Source of the DNA: Methanobrevibacter sp.
GTDB taxonomy: Archaea > Methanobacteriota > Methanobacteria > Methanobacteriales > Methanobacteriaceae
Assembly: GCF_017539065.1 (NCBI RefSeq)
Contig: NZ_JAFYHP010000024.1
Coordinates: 1-64,000, forward strand
Direction: 5' to 3'
Length of the DNA: 64,000 bases
The notes under the pieces were generated by a model. It was not told the origin of the DNA. It searched no databases and was given only the letters and a program-made list of their open reading frames with translations. The translations under genes and the position numbers were made by a program. Within the stretch, counting starts at the first letter, position 1. Every line of letters starts with the position of its first letter. Below, one piece after another: positions 48,625 to 57,978 of this stretch.

Positions 48625-49173
48625 CTATTCAACTAAAGCATAACCCGCTTCGAAAGCAGAAATGTTCTTCTCTTCTGTTCCTTTAGGAACACTAGCTTCA
48701 ATAGCTTTCATTGCTGCTTCTTTGGATATTACTTCAGTAATTTTTGTGATAGCTCCGACCATAACAATATTCGCTACAATTTTGAGTCCAATTTCATCAG
48801 TAGCGGTTTTTGTTGCAGGAGCTTCATAAACCTTAATATTATGTTCATCAATAAAATCCCTTACATCTTCAACATCAGTTGTTCCCGGATCAACAATTAA
48901 AGTTCCCTCATCTTTTAAATCCACAATATATTTAATTAATGCCTCATTTGACATTGCAATTAAAATATCTGGACTTTGAACTTTAGGATAGTCAACTTTA
49001 GTGTCGCTAATAACAACTTCACATTTGGAAGCTCCTCCACGAGCTTCCGGACCATAAGATTGGGTTTGGACCGCTTCTTTTTCATCAAAAAGACTTGCAG
49101 CTTTACCTAATATAATTCCTGCAAGAATTATTCCTTGACCTCCAAATCCACAAATTCTAATTTCAGTTCTCAT
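48625..49173 (-). CDS. korC: 2-oxoglutarate:ferredoxin oxidoreductase gamma subunit
   Basis: The 182-residue gamma subunit has the family start RTEIRICGFGGQGIILAGIILGKAA and QTQSYGPEARGGASKCEVVIS. With KorA, KorB and KorD it makes 2-oxoglutarate from succinyl-CoA, CO2 and reduced ferredoxin. ATG 49173 is set by AGGTGGATAAT. It follows korB after 9 bases and precedes sucC. Confidence 0.94.
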   Translation of the reverse strand: MRTEIRICGFGGQGIILAGIILGKAASLFDEKEAVQTQSYGPEARGGASKCEVVISDTKVDYPKVQSPDILIAMSNEALIKYIVDLKDEGTLIVDPGTTDVEDVRDFIDEHNIKVYEAPATKTATDEIGLKIVANIVMVGAITKITEVISKEAAMKAIEASVPKGTEEKNISAFEAGYALVE

Positions 49174-49182
49174 ATTATCCAC

Positions 49183-50043
49183 CTACAATTCTGTTGAATA
49201 TGCAGAATTGATAAGAGTTTTCTTACCAGATTTTTCCACACTAATCTTTTCAAGGTTATTAGTAAATTCGTCTTTTGAAACATTGGCGAATTCACCAACT
49301 ACAATTTTGCCTTCAAGTTCTTTTGCGCTCATCCTATCTGCAGCAGATTTATATACAGAATTTGCTTTCATTACTGCAGCCATTGCAGTAGGAGTTCTAA
49401 GTTTATTTTTACGGCCATAATAAGTTGGACATTGTGTGGCAACTTCAATAAATGAAAATCCATCATTTTCTAGTCCGGCTTTAATAGACAATACTAAATT
49501 TTCCATTTGAACTGTTGACCATCTTGCAGAATAGCTTGCGCCTGCGGCCGCTGCAAGTTCAGCCAATTTAAATGGAGCATCCAGATTACCGTAAGGTGCA
49601 GTTGTTCCAAAACTGCCTTTAGGAGAAGTAGGACTGATTTGACCTCCAGTCATACCATAAATATTATTATTGATACATATTACAGTTAGATTAATGTTTC
49701 TTCTAGCTGCATGAATTAAATGATTACCTCCAATAGAAGCCGCATCCCCATCACCGGTAAATACTACCACATCCAAATCTTTATTGGCAGTTTTTAAACC
49801 AGTAGCAAAACTTAATGCCCTTCCATGAGTTGTATGAAGAGAATCGCATTTTAAATAACCTGGAATTCTTGAAGAACAACCAATTCCAGAAACCATTGCA
49901 ATATTCTCAAAATCCATATCCGCTTTTTCCATAGCTGCTAAAAATGCATTGATAATTGCACCGTTTCCGCAACCTGGACAGAAAATATGAGGCAATCTAT
50001 CTTCTCTTAAATATGGGAGAAATCTATTTTTATTTTCTGACAT
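49183..50043 (-). CDS. korB: 2-oxoglutarate:ferredoxin oxidoreductase beta subunit
   Basis: The 286-residue beta subunit binds thiamine diphosphate and a 4Fe-4S cluster. It has LPHIFCPGCGNGAIINAF, VSGIGCSSRIPGYLKCDSLHTTHGRALSFATG, the ThDP motif VVFTGDGDAASIGGNHLIHAARRN and CINNNIYGMTGGQISPTSP. ATG 50043 is selected by TTGGAGGAAAC. It starts one base before the korA stop ends, so translation is coupled. Confidence 0.95.
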   Translation of the reverse strand: MSENKNRFLPYLREDRLPHIFCPGCGNGAIINAFLAAMEKADMDFENIAMVSGIGCSSRIPGYLKCDSLHTTHGRALSFATGLKTANKDLDVVVFTGDGDAASIGGNHLIHAARRNINLTVICINNNIYGMTGGQISPTSPKGSFGTTAPYGNLDAPFKLAELAAAAGASYSARWSTVQMENLVLSIKAGLENDGFSFIEVATQCPTYYGRKNKLRTPTAMAAVMKANSVYKSAADRMSAKELEGKIVVGEFANVSKDEFTNNLEKISVEKSGKKTLINSAYSTEL

Positions 50044-50044
50044 T

Positions 50045-51175
50045 TTAGTTTCCTCCAATCTTGTTAATTTCATCTAAAATTTCATCAGGAGTTGGCAATA
50101 ATCCTCCAATTACTCCCATCAAATGAACATTAGTATCCTTTTTAAGAACACGGTCAACTTCATAATACATTTGACCTAAATTCATCTCTACAACAAGCAC
50201 ATCACTGGCATTCTTAGTAATTTCCTTTAATTGTTCATCAGGGAATGGCCATGGAGTATCGATTTTAACATAACCTATTTTTTGATTATTTTCTCTTGCC
50301 TTATTCACAGCTTCAACAGCAGATCTGACCGGAGCTCCATAAGAAACAATGATAATGTCTGCGTCTTCACAATTTTCAGACCTTACAGAGCATATTTTAT
50401 CTTTATTATTTAAAACCTTGTCACAAATCCTTTTAACAAGCTTATGATGAGTTTCAGGAGTGTTTGTATCAGGATAACCCCTTTCATCATGAGTTAGACC
50501 AGTTACATGAATATTAAACCCATCACCAAATGCCGGCATCGGAGTTGTTCCGTTTTCAATATTTTCAAATGGCAAATAATCATCGGTTTTTTCAGGCCTT
50601 TTTCTTGCAACAATTTCAATATCATCGTCAATTACGATTTTTTCTCTCATATGTCCAATAACTTCATCTGCCATAACCAAAACAGGAACTCTGTATTCTT
50701 CTGACAAATTAAATGCCTTTATTGTGAAATCGAAAAATTCCTGAACGCTTGATGGAGATAATGCAATTGGCTCATAATCCCCGTGAGATCCCCAACGTGC
50801 TTGCATCATATCTGATTGTGAAGCCATTGTTGGCTGAGCTGTTGAAGGAGAACCTCTTTGAACATCGACAATGACAATTGGAGTTTCTGTCATGAATGCA
50901 TAACCAATATTTTCTTGCATCAATGAAATGCCCGGACCGGAAGTTGCTGTCATTGATTTGGTTCCTCCCCAAGAACCGCCAATAATAGCTCCAGCAGATG
51001 CAATTTCATCTTCCATTTGAACAAATGAACCTCCAACTTTTGGTAATTCACGAGCTAAAGTTTCTGCAACTTCTGTAGATGGAGTGATAGGATAACCGGC
51101 AAAGAACCTGCAACCTGCAGCTATTGCCCCTTTAGCACATGCTTCATTTCCTTGAATAAATAATTCTTCAGCCAT
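50045..51175 (-). CDS. korA: 2-oxoglutarate:ferredoxin oxidoreductase alpha subunit
   Basis: The 376-residue alpha subunit holds the 2-oxoacid-binding pyrimidine domain: FIQGNEACAKGAIAAGCRFFAGYPITPSTEVAE, FVQMEDEIASAGAIIGGSWGG and TATSGPGISLMQENIGYAFMTETPIVIVDVQRGSPSTAQPT. ATG 51175 follows TAGGTGTATAAA. The subunit separation (A, B, C, D genes) is the archaeal four-subunit arrangement. Confidence 0.95.
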   Translation of the reverse strand: MAEELFIQGNEACAKGAIAAGCRFFAGYPITPSTEVAETLARELPKVGGSFVQMEDEIASAGAIIGGSWGGTKSMTATSGPGISLMQENIGYAFMTETPIVIVDVQRGSPSTAQPTMASQSDMMQARWGSHGDYEPIALSPSSVQEFFDFTIKAFNLSEEYRVPVLVMADEVIGHMREKIVIDDDIEIVARKRPEKTDDYLPFENIENGTTPMPAFGDGFNIHVTGLTHDERGYPDTNTPETHHKLVKRICDKVLNNKDKICSVRSENCEDADIIIVSYGAPVRSAVEAVNKARENNQKIGYVKIDTPWPFPDEQLKEITKNASDVLVVEMNLGQMYYEVDRVLKKDTNVHLMGVIGGLLPTPDEILDEINKIGGN

Positions 51176-51184
51176 TTTATACAC

Positions 51185-51445
51185 CTACTTTTTATGCCTT
51201 GTGAATAACGGATTAAAGTTAACATCTTCATTCATCCACCAATTTTCTGGTAAATCAACTGTAATTGCTTGGTCTGGACATGCAACTTCACAAGTACCGC
51301 ATTTTGTACACCTTTCTTCAAATTTTACAAAGGGTAATTGGACTCCTTTTTTATTTACATCAGGAGATATTGCATATACATTCTTATAACACATGAATAA
51401 GCAAAGATGACATCCTTTACACAAATTTTCATCAATAATAATCAA
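51185..51445 (-). CDS. korD: 2-oxoglutarate:ferredoxin oxidoreductase delta subunit (ferredoxin)
   Basis: The 86-residue protein is a two-cluster ferredoxin with CKGCHLCLFMCYKN (residues about 9-19) and CTKCGTCEVACPDQA (near 46-57), each CxxCxxC plus a distal Cys for a 4Fe-4S cluster. It passes electrons into the Kor complex. The start is TTG at 51445, with GAGGAGA ahead. It leads the kor-suc transcript, 9 bases before korA. Confidence 0.93.
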   Translation of the reverse strand: MIIIDENLCKGCHLCLFMCYKNVYAISPDVNKKGVQLPFVKFEERCTKCGTCEVACPDQAITVDLPENWWMNEDVNFNPLFTRHKK

Positions 51446-51579
51446 TTTAAAATCTCCTCATATATTTATAATGAATAAATATAGAACATGACATATGTAT
51501 GTTAATAAACATTTAAATATCTTATGAAAAATCATGACAAATTAAAAAATTTATTAAAAATTAAAATAAAATAATTATT

Positions 51580-52071
51580 ATGAAAGATTTAACTACTCCA
51601 ATTAGTGATGATGAAATCGCTGCCCTCAAAGTTGGCGACCAAATCACTATTTCTGGAACAATCTATACCGGCCGTGACGCGGCACTTCCACAGCTTGTTG
51701 AATTGATTAAAAAAGATAAAGTCCCTATTGATTTGGAAGGAGCAGTCATAATGCACACCGCATTCAGTGATGCGGGAATTGCACCGACAACAAGCAGTAA
51801 AGTGGAAATAGAATCATCAATTGGACCATTAAGCAAGGCAGGTGTTAAAATTCACATTGGAAAGGGAAGGTTGAGTGATGCAACTGTCGATGCACTGGCT
51901 CAAAACAATTCTATTTTTGTAATAACTCCTCCAGTTGCGGCATTGCTTACAAGTAAAGTTTGTGAAAAAAAATGCGTTTTGTTTAAAAATGAGGGCATGG
52001 AAGCCATGTATGAACTGAAAGTAAAAGGTATTCCTGGAATTGTAGCAGTCCAGGATAAAAAAAGAATTTAA
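51580..52071 (+). CDS. fumB: Fumarate hydratase beta subunit (class I)
   Basis: The 163-residue protein is the C-terminal domain of two-subunit iron-sulfur fumarase. It starts LTTPISDDEIAALKVGDQITISGTIYTGRDAALPQL, then AVIMHTAFSDAGIAPTTSSK and MHIGKG-like KIHIGKGRLSD. It ends AMYELKVKGIPGIVAVQD. It hydrates fumarate to malate (or the reverse) with the alpha subunit, whose gene is not here. A tartrate dehydratase role is less likely. It is divergent from korD, sharing a 134-base promoter region. Confidence 0.92.
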   Translation: MKDLTTPISDDEIAALKVGDQITISGTIYTGRDAALPQLVELIKKDKVPIDLEGAVIMHTAFSDAGIAPTTSSKVEIESSIGPLSKAGVKIHIGKGRLSDATVDALAQNNSIFVITPPVAALLTSKVCEKKCVLFKNEGMEAMYELKVKGIPGIVAVQDKKRI

Positions 52072-52079
52072 GAGAAGAC

Positions 52080-52814
52080 TTATTCTTCGTCTTCTTCATC
52101 TTCGGTTTCTTCTTTTTTCTCGAAAGCATCTACGAAATTAACTTTGGTAATTTCATCGATGTTGTCCCAAATGTCTTTAGCGATTCTGAATCTTGCGAAG
52201 GTAATGTCCATGTAAGATTGTTGATCGAATTTGGACATTTCATCTAATTTGATGTTTGCAACGCCGTCTTCGATGTCGATTTCGGTTTTATCAATGTCGA
52301 CATTAGGATTGGAGTAGTGTAACTCAATCATACTTTTGATTTTTTCTTCTTCATCTTGAATGATTTCAGTTACTTCAACATCATAAACTAAGTCTTTTCC
52401 TGCTAATTCATGGTTGAAATCAACTTTTACCCTTCCACCGTTAACAGTTAAGATTTTACCTGTTGCTCCTTCAGATTGGATTTTCATACCTGGGAATGGA
52501 GTCATGCCTTGTTTTTTGAATTCTTTCATAGGCACTAATTGAATTAAAGAAGGATTTCTAGGACCGAAAGCATTTTCGGAATCCACTTCAATAGTTTTTT
52601 TGTCTCCTTCTTCTAATCCGATGATTGCTTCTTCGATAGCAGGCAATAAGTGGTTTCCTCCTACAACGATAGGGATTGGTTTGTAGGTTTTCTTTTCTTC
52701 AAAAATTCCTGCTTCTTGTGCAACTTCATCATAAGTAGTATCAAATACGTCTTCAGTTTCTTTTATTTTACCAGTAAAGTTTACTCTAACAAAATCTCCG
52801 TTATCTATAGCCAT
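52080..52814 (-). CDS. FKBP-type peptidyl-prolyl isomerase, long archaeal type
   Basis: The 244-residue protein has an FKBP domain interrupted by an insert-in-flap domain, as in SlyD and archaeal FKBP26-type proteins. Parts seen are [48 protein letters not shown], the IF domain [16 protein letters not shown] and [25 protein letters not shown]-terminal helical extension ends in an acidic [13 protein letters not shown]-like tail. It catalyses proline isomerisation and acts as a chaperone. TAGGAGCGAATATT precedes the ATG. Confidence 0.93.
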   Translation of the reverse strand: MAIDNGDFVRVNFTGKIKETEDVFDTTYDEVAQEAGIFEEKKTYKPIPIVVGGNHLLPAIEEAIIGLEEGDKKTIEVDSENAFGPRNPSLIQLVPMKEFKKQGMTPFPGMKIQSEGATGKILTVNGGRVKVDFNHELAGKDLVYDVEVTEIIQDEEEKIKSMIELHYSNPNVDIDKTEIDIEDGVANIKLDEMSKFDQQSYMDITFARFRIAKDIWDNIDEITKVNFVDAFEKKEETEDEEDEE

Positions 52815-53015
52815 AATATTCGCTCCTAATAATTTTGATTAAATAATTTGTTAATAAATATAACATTAATTAATATGATAATCAATAGTTAATAAAGTTT
52901 TGTTTAAAAATAATCTGATGCAACATTTTTATGAAAAGTGAAAAAATTAAAAAAAATTACTTATCAAATGCTCTCACTAAAAACCTAATATTTATAATAA
53001 ATATAATTATATTTC

Positions 53016-54110
53016 ATGCAAAGAAGAGGAGCAGTTAATTTACCCCTTCATGGAGGCCATCCTCCAAGATGGCTGTTTTCAAGAATGGTTAAATTATCAG
53101 GGGCGTTGACTTCAGTAATCATTGAAGAATACAGTTTGGAAGAGTTTTTAAATCGTATCTCTAATCCTTACTGGTTTCAAGCGTTTTCCTGTGTTTTGGG
53201 ATTTGATTGGCATTCCTCAGGAACAACCACAACAACATTAGGCGCCTTAAGGGAATCATTGTCTCCCGAAGAGCATGGTATTTATGTAGCTGGAGGAAAA
53301 GGTGCAAAATCAAGAAGAACACCACTAAGCATTGAACACGCAGGGGAATTGTTCAATCTGAAAACAAAAACAACTGAAAAGTTAGTTGAAACAAGCAAAT
53401 TATCCGCCAAAATTGATAATTCATGCATTCAGGATGGATACACTCTATACCAACATAACTTCTTTGTTACGGAAAAAGGAGATTGGGCTGTTGTCCAACA
53501 AGGTTTAAACACTGAAAACAAGTATGCCCGCCGATACCATTGGTTGGGCAGTGAAGTTGATAAACTGTTAAATGATCCACATAGCGGAATATCATGTGAT
53601 TCAAAAACCCCCAATACCCTAAACATGTCTTCAAAAGACAGTACAGAAGCTCAAAAAATAAGTGTCGATTTAATTAATGATAATCCAAATCATTTAAGAC
53701 AATATTTTAAAAGAAAAGATAACCAAATGCTTTTAGAAGACTTTTCAATGCCCGCTCATCACCCAGTTCTGGACATGGACATTTCCGATAAGGAATTTGA
53801 AGTGCTGACCAAGGCATGGGAAATACAGCCTGAAAACTATGAAGAATTAATTTTATTAAAGGGAATCGGGCCTAAAAAAATAAGGGCTCTTGCATTAATC
53901 TCCGATTTGGTTTATGGTGAACCTGCAAGTTGGAAAGACCCTGTAAAATATAGCTTTACACATGGCGGAAAAGACGGTTTTCCATATCCTGTTGATAAAG
54001 AGGTATATGACAATTCGATTCAAACAATGCGCGATGCGATTGATCAGGCAAGAATAAAAAAAGATGAAAAGTTAAAAGCCATCAAAAGGCTGGATGACTT
54101 CATTTCCTAG
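53016..54110 (+). CDS. DUF763 domain protein
   Basis: The 364-residue protein matches DUF763: RRGAVNLPLHGGHPPRWLFSRMVKLSGA at the start, then FQAFSCVLGFDWHSSGTTTTTLGALRESLSP and GGKGAKSRRTPLSIEH. NFFVTEKGDWAVVQQGLN follows. The family, shared by archaea and some bacteria, has a predicted helix-hairpin-helix-like end (EELILLKGIGPKKIRALALISD), suggesting nucleic-acid binding. The function is unknown. There is no ribosome site and a TATA element is close, so a leaderless message is likely. It overlaps trm56 by 4 bases. Confidence 0.88.
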   Translation: MQRRGAVNLPLHGGHPPRWLFSRMVKLSGALTSVIIEEYSLEEFLNRISNPYWFQAFSCVLGFDWHSSGTTTTTLGALRESLSPEEHGIYVAGGKGAKSRRTPLSIEHAGELFNLKTKTTEKLVETSKLSAKIDNSCIQDGYTLYQHNFFVTEKGDWAVVQQGLNTENKYARRYHWLGSEVDKLLNDPHSGISCDSKTPNTLNMSSKDSTEAQKISVDLINDNPNHLRQYFKRKDNQMLLEDFSMPAHHPVLDMDISDKEFEVLTKAWEIQPENYEELILLKGIGPKKIRALALISDLVYGEPASWKDPVKYSFTHGGKDGFPYPVDKEVYDNSIQTMRDAIDQARIKKDEKLKAIKRLDDFIS

Positions 54111-54646
54111 CGATTCTCATCATGAATGTTAACTGTTTTACCATGTGCGGTCGGAATAACCTCAAGCACTGGATTTTCAAATTCCAAATCAAACTCCTTG
54201 CCGTCCATCAACAAGTGCTGGAATACGGCAAGTGAAGATACTTCTGAGTGGGGTTGTGTTGTTACTGATACATTCCAATCAGCAGCCTTATAGACTTTAC
54301 CAGGAACTTTAGAACCTCCGACAATAATTAAAATATCTGATCCATCATCTCGGATTTCTGGTGCTGTTTCATGGGCTTGTGTACCATACATTGTCAAATG
54401 CACTACTTTACCCCCATCTGCTTTCCACTTGTTAATGACACCCATGTAACTTTCAGCGTATTCAATTTCAAAATTTCCACCAAATCTTGAAGCAGTGTCT
54501 CTCACATTTTCCATTAAACGATTATCACGTTCTCCGGCCAAGTATATTTTGCTTGCTCCAAATGCGCGTGCGGTTAAGCATACATGAGTTGTAATACGAG
54601 TATCTCTTTTTAATCTATGGTCTAATCTTAAAACATTAACATTCAT
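54107..54646 (-). CDS. trm56: tRNA (cytidine-56-2'-O)-methyltransferase
   Basis: aTrm56 methylates the ribose of C56 in the T loop of archaeal tRNAs. The 179-residue SPOUT enzyme starts MNVNVLRLDHRLKRDTRITTHVCLTARAFGASKI, the family signature. It has the SAM knot region ILIIVGGSKVPGKVYKAADWNVSVTTQPHSEVSSLAVF. Length is normal. A TATA box (TTTATATA, near 54675-54682) lies about 30-35 bases before the ATG, so the message has little or no leader. Confidence 0.95.
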   Translation of the reverse strand: MNVNVLRLDHRLKRDTRITTHVCLTARAFGASKIYLAGERDNRLMENVRDTASRFGGNFEIEYAESYMGVINKWKADGGKVVHLTMYGTQAHETAPEIRDDGSDILIIVGGSKVPGKVYKAADWNVSVTTQPHSEVSSLAVFQHLLMDGKEFDLEFENPVLEVIPTAHGKTVNIHDENR

Positions 54647-54686
54647 ACTAATCAGTTAATTATTATCCTTAAAAATATATAAATTT

Positions 54687-54804
54687 GATGAGAAAAACCA
54701 CTTTTTCTTTAGTGGAGGCAAACATGCGGTAATGTAAATGATTTTATTTTATACTGAAAACTAAATATTAAGAAAAACACATCTAAACAGTGGTAAATCT
54801 CATC
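54687..54804. other. Long-range inverted repeat between cobS and trm56
   Basis: GATGAGA-AAA-ACCAC (54687-54701) is complementary to GTGGT-AAA-TCTCATC (54790-54804): 7 and 5 bp arms flanking a symmetric internal loop. They enclose about 88 bases that include CCAC/GTGG. Such pairing suggests a folded RNA or a paired binding site. No open frame covers it. It lies upstream of the trm56 TATA box and downstream of cobS. Confidence 0.35.
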
Positions 54805-54882
54805 ACTACTAGATTAAACCACTTATTATTTAAACTAATGTATAAAACAACTTCAATATTGATTTTAAATTGTTAAATTTAG

Positions 54883-55665
54883 TTAAATGAAAAATAACGC
54901 AACTGCCATGAACAATAATGAGAATAAACGTCCTACCTCATTACTCATACCTAAAACATCCCCATTGGCAAGGACAAAATTGCGCCTTGCAATAGTTGCT
55001 ATTAAAATTCCAGATACAATGGCGCCCAAAACTCCACAAATGCCGACCAATCCTCCTATAAGATATGCAATCATTGCAATGATTACAGTTGAAGCGAAAT
55101 AATTGGCAGGATTAGTTTCTTTTATAAAGTAACTTCCAATTCCAGGAGTTAAAGGTTTTGATAACAGTGCAGTAGTAAGCAATGATGTTTTTGCAGTCAT
55201 TTCACAAATAATAATGCCCATTATAAAATGATAATCAAGAATATTGTAAAATCCGGCAATTGTTAGGCTTGCAACTATAAACAGTGTTGCCATACCTCCT
55301 GCGCCGACGGATGAGTCTTTCATGACCATAATCTTTCTTTCAGGCTCTCCATGAACCATCACCCCATCGGCCATGTCCATTACTCCATCCAAGTGATTGT
55401 AACCTGTTATTATCATTAAGAATGCATAGACGATAGTTGCTGTGAAAAATGAATTTAAATGCAGAATCTCTAATGAAATATAACCACAAAGTGCTGCTAA
55501 AATTCCAACAAAAATGTGTAAAAACGGCCACACCCAAGTTAATTTAGTCATATACTCAATTGAAGTGTATACCTTAATTGGCAAGATTGTTGAAAATGTC
55601 AAAAGTCCTAAAATTGATTTTATTGGGGAAAACTCCTCATCTTCAAAATAGTTATCTTCTTCCAT
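54883..55665 (-). CDS. cobS: Adenosylcobinamide-GDP ribazoletransferase
   Basis: CobS joins adenosylcobinamide-GDP with alpha-ribazole (or its phosphate) in the membrane, the last assembly step of cobamides. The 260-residue protein has about seven hydrophobic helices. The signature VYAFLMIITGYNHLDGVMDMADGVMVHGEPERKIMVMKDSSVGAGGMATLF contains the catalytic Asp residues and D-x-x-x-D Mg2+ ligands. It starts 2 bases after the cbiS stop, whose last codons provide its ribosome site (GAGGAAT). Confidence 0.94.
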   Translation of the reverse strand: MEEDNYFEDEEFSPIKSILGLLTFSTILPIKVYTSIEYMTKLTWVWPFLHIFVGILAALCGYISLEILHLNSFFTATIVYAFLMIITGYNHLDGVMDMADGVMVHGEPERKIMVMKDSSVGAGGMATLFIVASLTIAGFYNILDYHFIMGIIICEMTAKTSLLTTALLSKPLTPGIGSYFIKETNPANYFASTVIIAMIAYLIGGLVGICGVLGAIVSGILIATIARRNFVLANGDVLGMSNEVGRLFSLLFMAVALFFI

Positions 55666-55667
55666 AA

Positions 55668-56744
55668 TTATTCCTCAAATATCTTAGACATGCATCCTGC
55701 AATCAAACCGGCGAAAATATCATCAAGCATTGGAGGCAATCCATAAATTATTCCCGGTTTTGCTTCATCATATCTTTTAAAATTAAATGCGGCTTTGGTT
55801 CCTGCGATTTGGTTTGAAATAGCTAATCCCAATACTTCATCAGTGTAGAGATGAGCAGGGTCATCACTAACATCCACTTCGCGTATTCTATTACATGTCA
55901 AGTCTTGCTCTGTTCTCATTGCAGCCACCAGGAGTGAAATGACATTGATGTCAGTTAGGGATTTTAGAATTTGTGCCTTCATTTTGTCTTTTAGCTCTTC
56001 GGTTACTTCAACACCCTCAACAAGCTCCATTCCGGCATCAACCAAATCTCCAATTTGTATTCCTTCAGCAACAAAGTAATCAAGAATACCGAATGTCAAG
56101 CTAAGCTTTTCAAATGCATCTTCCAAACTAATTTCAATAGCTTCTGAAATTCTTATTTTAAAATCATCAAAATCAATATCATCATATTCCGCATTGTTGA
56201 TGTCTAAAGATTCCTCGCCACTTTCAGGAACATTACCCAAAACAGCTAAAAAATCATCAGTATTTAAAATATTTTGAATATGTAGCGGCAAAGCCATATT
56301 GGCCAATACTTTAGATTTGACACTAGTAATTAATTTAAATAATCTGAGCAAATCTTTTGGGGAAATTACTTTATCAATGTAAATCACATGACTTAAATTG
56401 ATTCTGGCATCACCAAATCCTTTAGGGGAATTTGCAACTTGCAAATGTTCTGTGAAATCTTCAACAACGACATCATTTGCCATGAATGTAAAAATAGTTA
56501 AATCATCATAAGTATTTGAAAAATAATCTAGAGATTCTGTTGCCTGTGCAATATATGAACCTTTCAGCCTGTTAAAAACCTCCGCTTTTTTTGCTGTGGC
56601 TTTAAAATCATTTTTAGCCTTTACAATATTAACATTTTCAACAATGTCGATTCCATCACTTACAGTAAAATCACTGAATGCTAAAAAATGATTTGGATTA
56701 TTTATGCAAATCCCATAATCTTTTTTGATGACATTGAATTTCAT
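55668..56744 (-). CDS. cbiS: Bifunctional adenosylcobinamide amidohydrolase / alpha-ribazole phosphatase (CbiS-like)
   Basis: The 358-residue protein appears to be the CbiS fusion. The first ~180 residues correspond to CbiZ (adenosylcobinamide amidohydrolase, corrinoid salvage). The last ~150 residues are a PgpA/YutG-like CobZ phosphatase domain with [29 protein letters not shown] and [27 protein letters not shown]. An acidic linker lies at residues 180-200. The C-terminal call is firm; the N-terminal half is divergent and its activity is inferred. Coupling with cobS, the next enzyme, supports a cobamide role. Confidence 0.8.
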   Translation of the reverse strand: MKFNVIKKDYGICINNPNHFLAFSDFTVSDGIDIVENVNIVKAKNDFKATAKKAEVFNRLKGSYIAQATESLDYFSNTYDDLTIFTFMANDVVVEDFTEHLQVANSPKGFGDARINLSHVIYIDKVISPKDLLRLFKLITSVKSKVLANMALPLHIQNILNTDDFLAVLGNVPESGEESLDINNAEYDDIDFDDFKIRISEAIEISLEDAFEKLSLTFGILDYFVAEGIQIGDLVDAGMELVEGVEVTEELKDKMKAQILKSLTDINVISLLVAAMRTEQDLTCNRIREVDVSDDPAHLYTDEVLGLAISNQIAGTKAAFNFKRYDEAKPGIIYGLPPMLDDIFAGLIAGCMSKIFEE

Positions 56745-56808
56745 GTGATAATATATATTAATTATTTAATTTAAAGTTATATTATACTAGTAAAAAGGAC
56801 TTATCATT

Positions 56809-57978
56809 ATGACAATAATTATTGATCCACAAGGTAGTGGAATAGCCGGAAATATGCTAATTGGCGCATTTGTTGATTTGGGTGCAGATGCTGACAGATT
56901 AAAAGAAGTAATGGAAGCATCAGCCAAAGAATTTGGAGAAGTCAATGTAGAATTCAATAAAACCAAGAAACATGGAATAGAATCAACATTTTGTAATGTT
57001 GAAATGCTGGAAAACAACCCCCCAATCAACTTTAAAGATTTCATCTTAAAAATTGAAGAATTAAAATTGGATGGCAATATAAAAGCCACTTCAATCAACA
57101 TATTCAAAAGGATAGCTGAAGCTGAAGCTAAAGTTCATGGAAAAAAATTAGAGGAAGTTCATTTTCATGAAGTTGGGGCCAGCGATGCGGTAGCTGATGT
57201 GATAGGTTCTGTTTATGCCTACTTCAGTTTAGGTTATGACAATCAAAAAACAATTGGCCTTCCAATATCTGTCGGAGGAGGAAGGGTTGAGACCTCCCAT
57301 GGAACAATTCCTGTTCCTGTGCCTGCAACTGTTGAGATTTTAAAAGAGGCAAATATGATTGGAGGACCTGTTGATAGTGAACTTGCAACCCCTACTGGAT
57401 GTGCGATTTATATGGAATTGTGTGATGAAATAAAAGAGTTCATTCCAATGATAAAGGCTAAAAAAGTAGGTTATGGCGCGGGTAAAAGAGACTTTGACCA
57501 CCCGAATGTCTTAAGAATAATTGAAAGTTCGGATATCTGTGAAAGTGACGAAATAGATGTTATTGAAACAAATATTGACCATTTGACCGGTGAGGAAATC
57601 GGTTATCTGTTTGATGTCCTACTCGATGCGGGTGCAAGGGACATATCCATTACACCCATAATAATGAAGAAAAACCGCCAAGGCAGTCTTTTAAAAGTCA
57701 TTTCAAAAAAAGACAAAAGGGATGTCATTTTAGACACTATTTTTAAAGAAACCGGCAGTTTAGGCATCAGGATTGCCCCAAACATCCACAGAGGAATCTC
57801 TAAAAAGGAATTTGAAAAGAAAACATTCAATATTAATGGCAAGGATTACGAAGTAACATTCAAAATAGGTTATGTTAACGGCGAAATCATATCCAAAAGG
57901 CCGGAATATGAAGATTTAAAAAGAATTGCTCAGGATAGCGGACTTCCTTTAAAAGAAGTTAAAGAGTTGATCCTATGA
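56809..57978 (+). CDS. larC: LarC-like nickel insertion protein
   Basis: LarC inserts nickel into the pyridinium-derived pincer cofactor of lactate racemase-type enzymes. The 389-residue protein has IIDPQGSGIAGNMLIGAFVDLGAD at the N-terminus, FHEVGASDAVADVIGSVYAY and PISVGGGRVETSHGTIPVPVPATVEIL. In the C-terminal half it has ETNIDHLTGEEIGYLFDVLLDAGARDISITPIIMKKNRQGSLLKVI. It is a full-length single protein, without the frameshift some bacteria use. It overlaps queC by 4 bases. No larA, larB or larE is in the window. Confidence 0.93.
   Translation: MTIIIDPQGSGIAGNMLIGAFVDLGADADRLKEVMEASAKEFGEVNVEFNKTKKHGIESTFCNVEMLENNPPINFKDFILKIEELKLDGNIKATSINIFKRIAEAEAKVHGKKLEEVHFHEVGASDAVADVIGSVYAYFSLGYDNQKTIGLPISVGGGRVETSHGTIPVPVPATVEILKEANMIGGPVDSELATPTGCAIYMELCDEIKEFIPMIKAKKVGYGAGKRDFDHPNVLRIIESSDICESDEIDVIETNIDHLTGEEIGYLFDVLLDAGARDISITPIIMKKNRQGSLLKVISKKDKRDVILDTIFKETGSLGIRIAPNIHRGISKKEFEKKTFNINGKDYEVTFKIGYVNGEIISKRPEYEDLKRIAQDSGLPLKEVKELIL

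Noticed and set aside
54686-54757. Box C/D guide RNA
   Set aside because: TGATGA and a CTGA are present, but the D' and C' boxes are not convincing and the spacing does not fit well.
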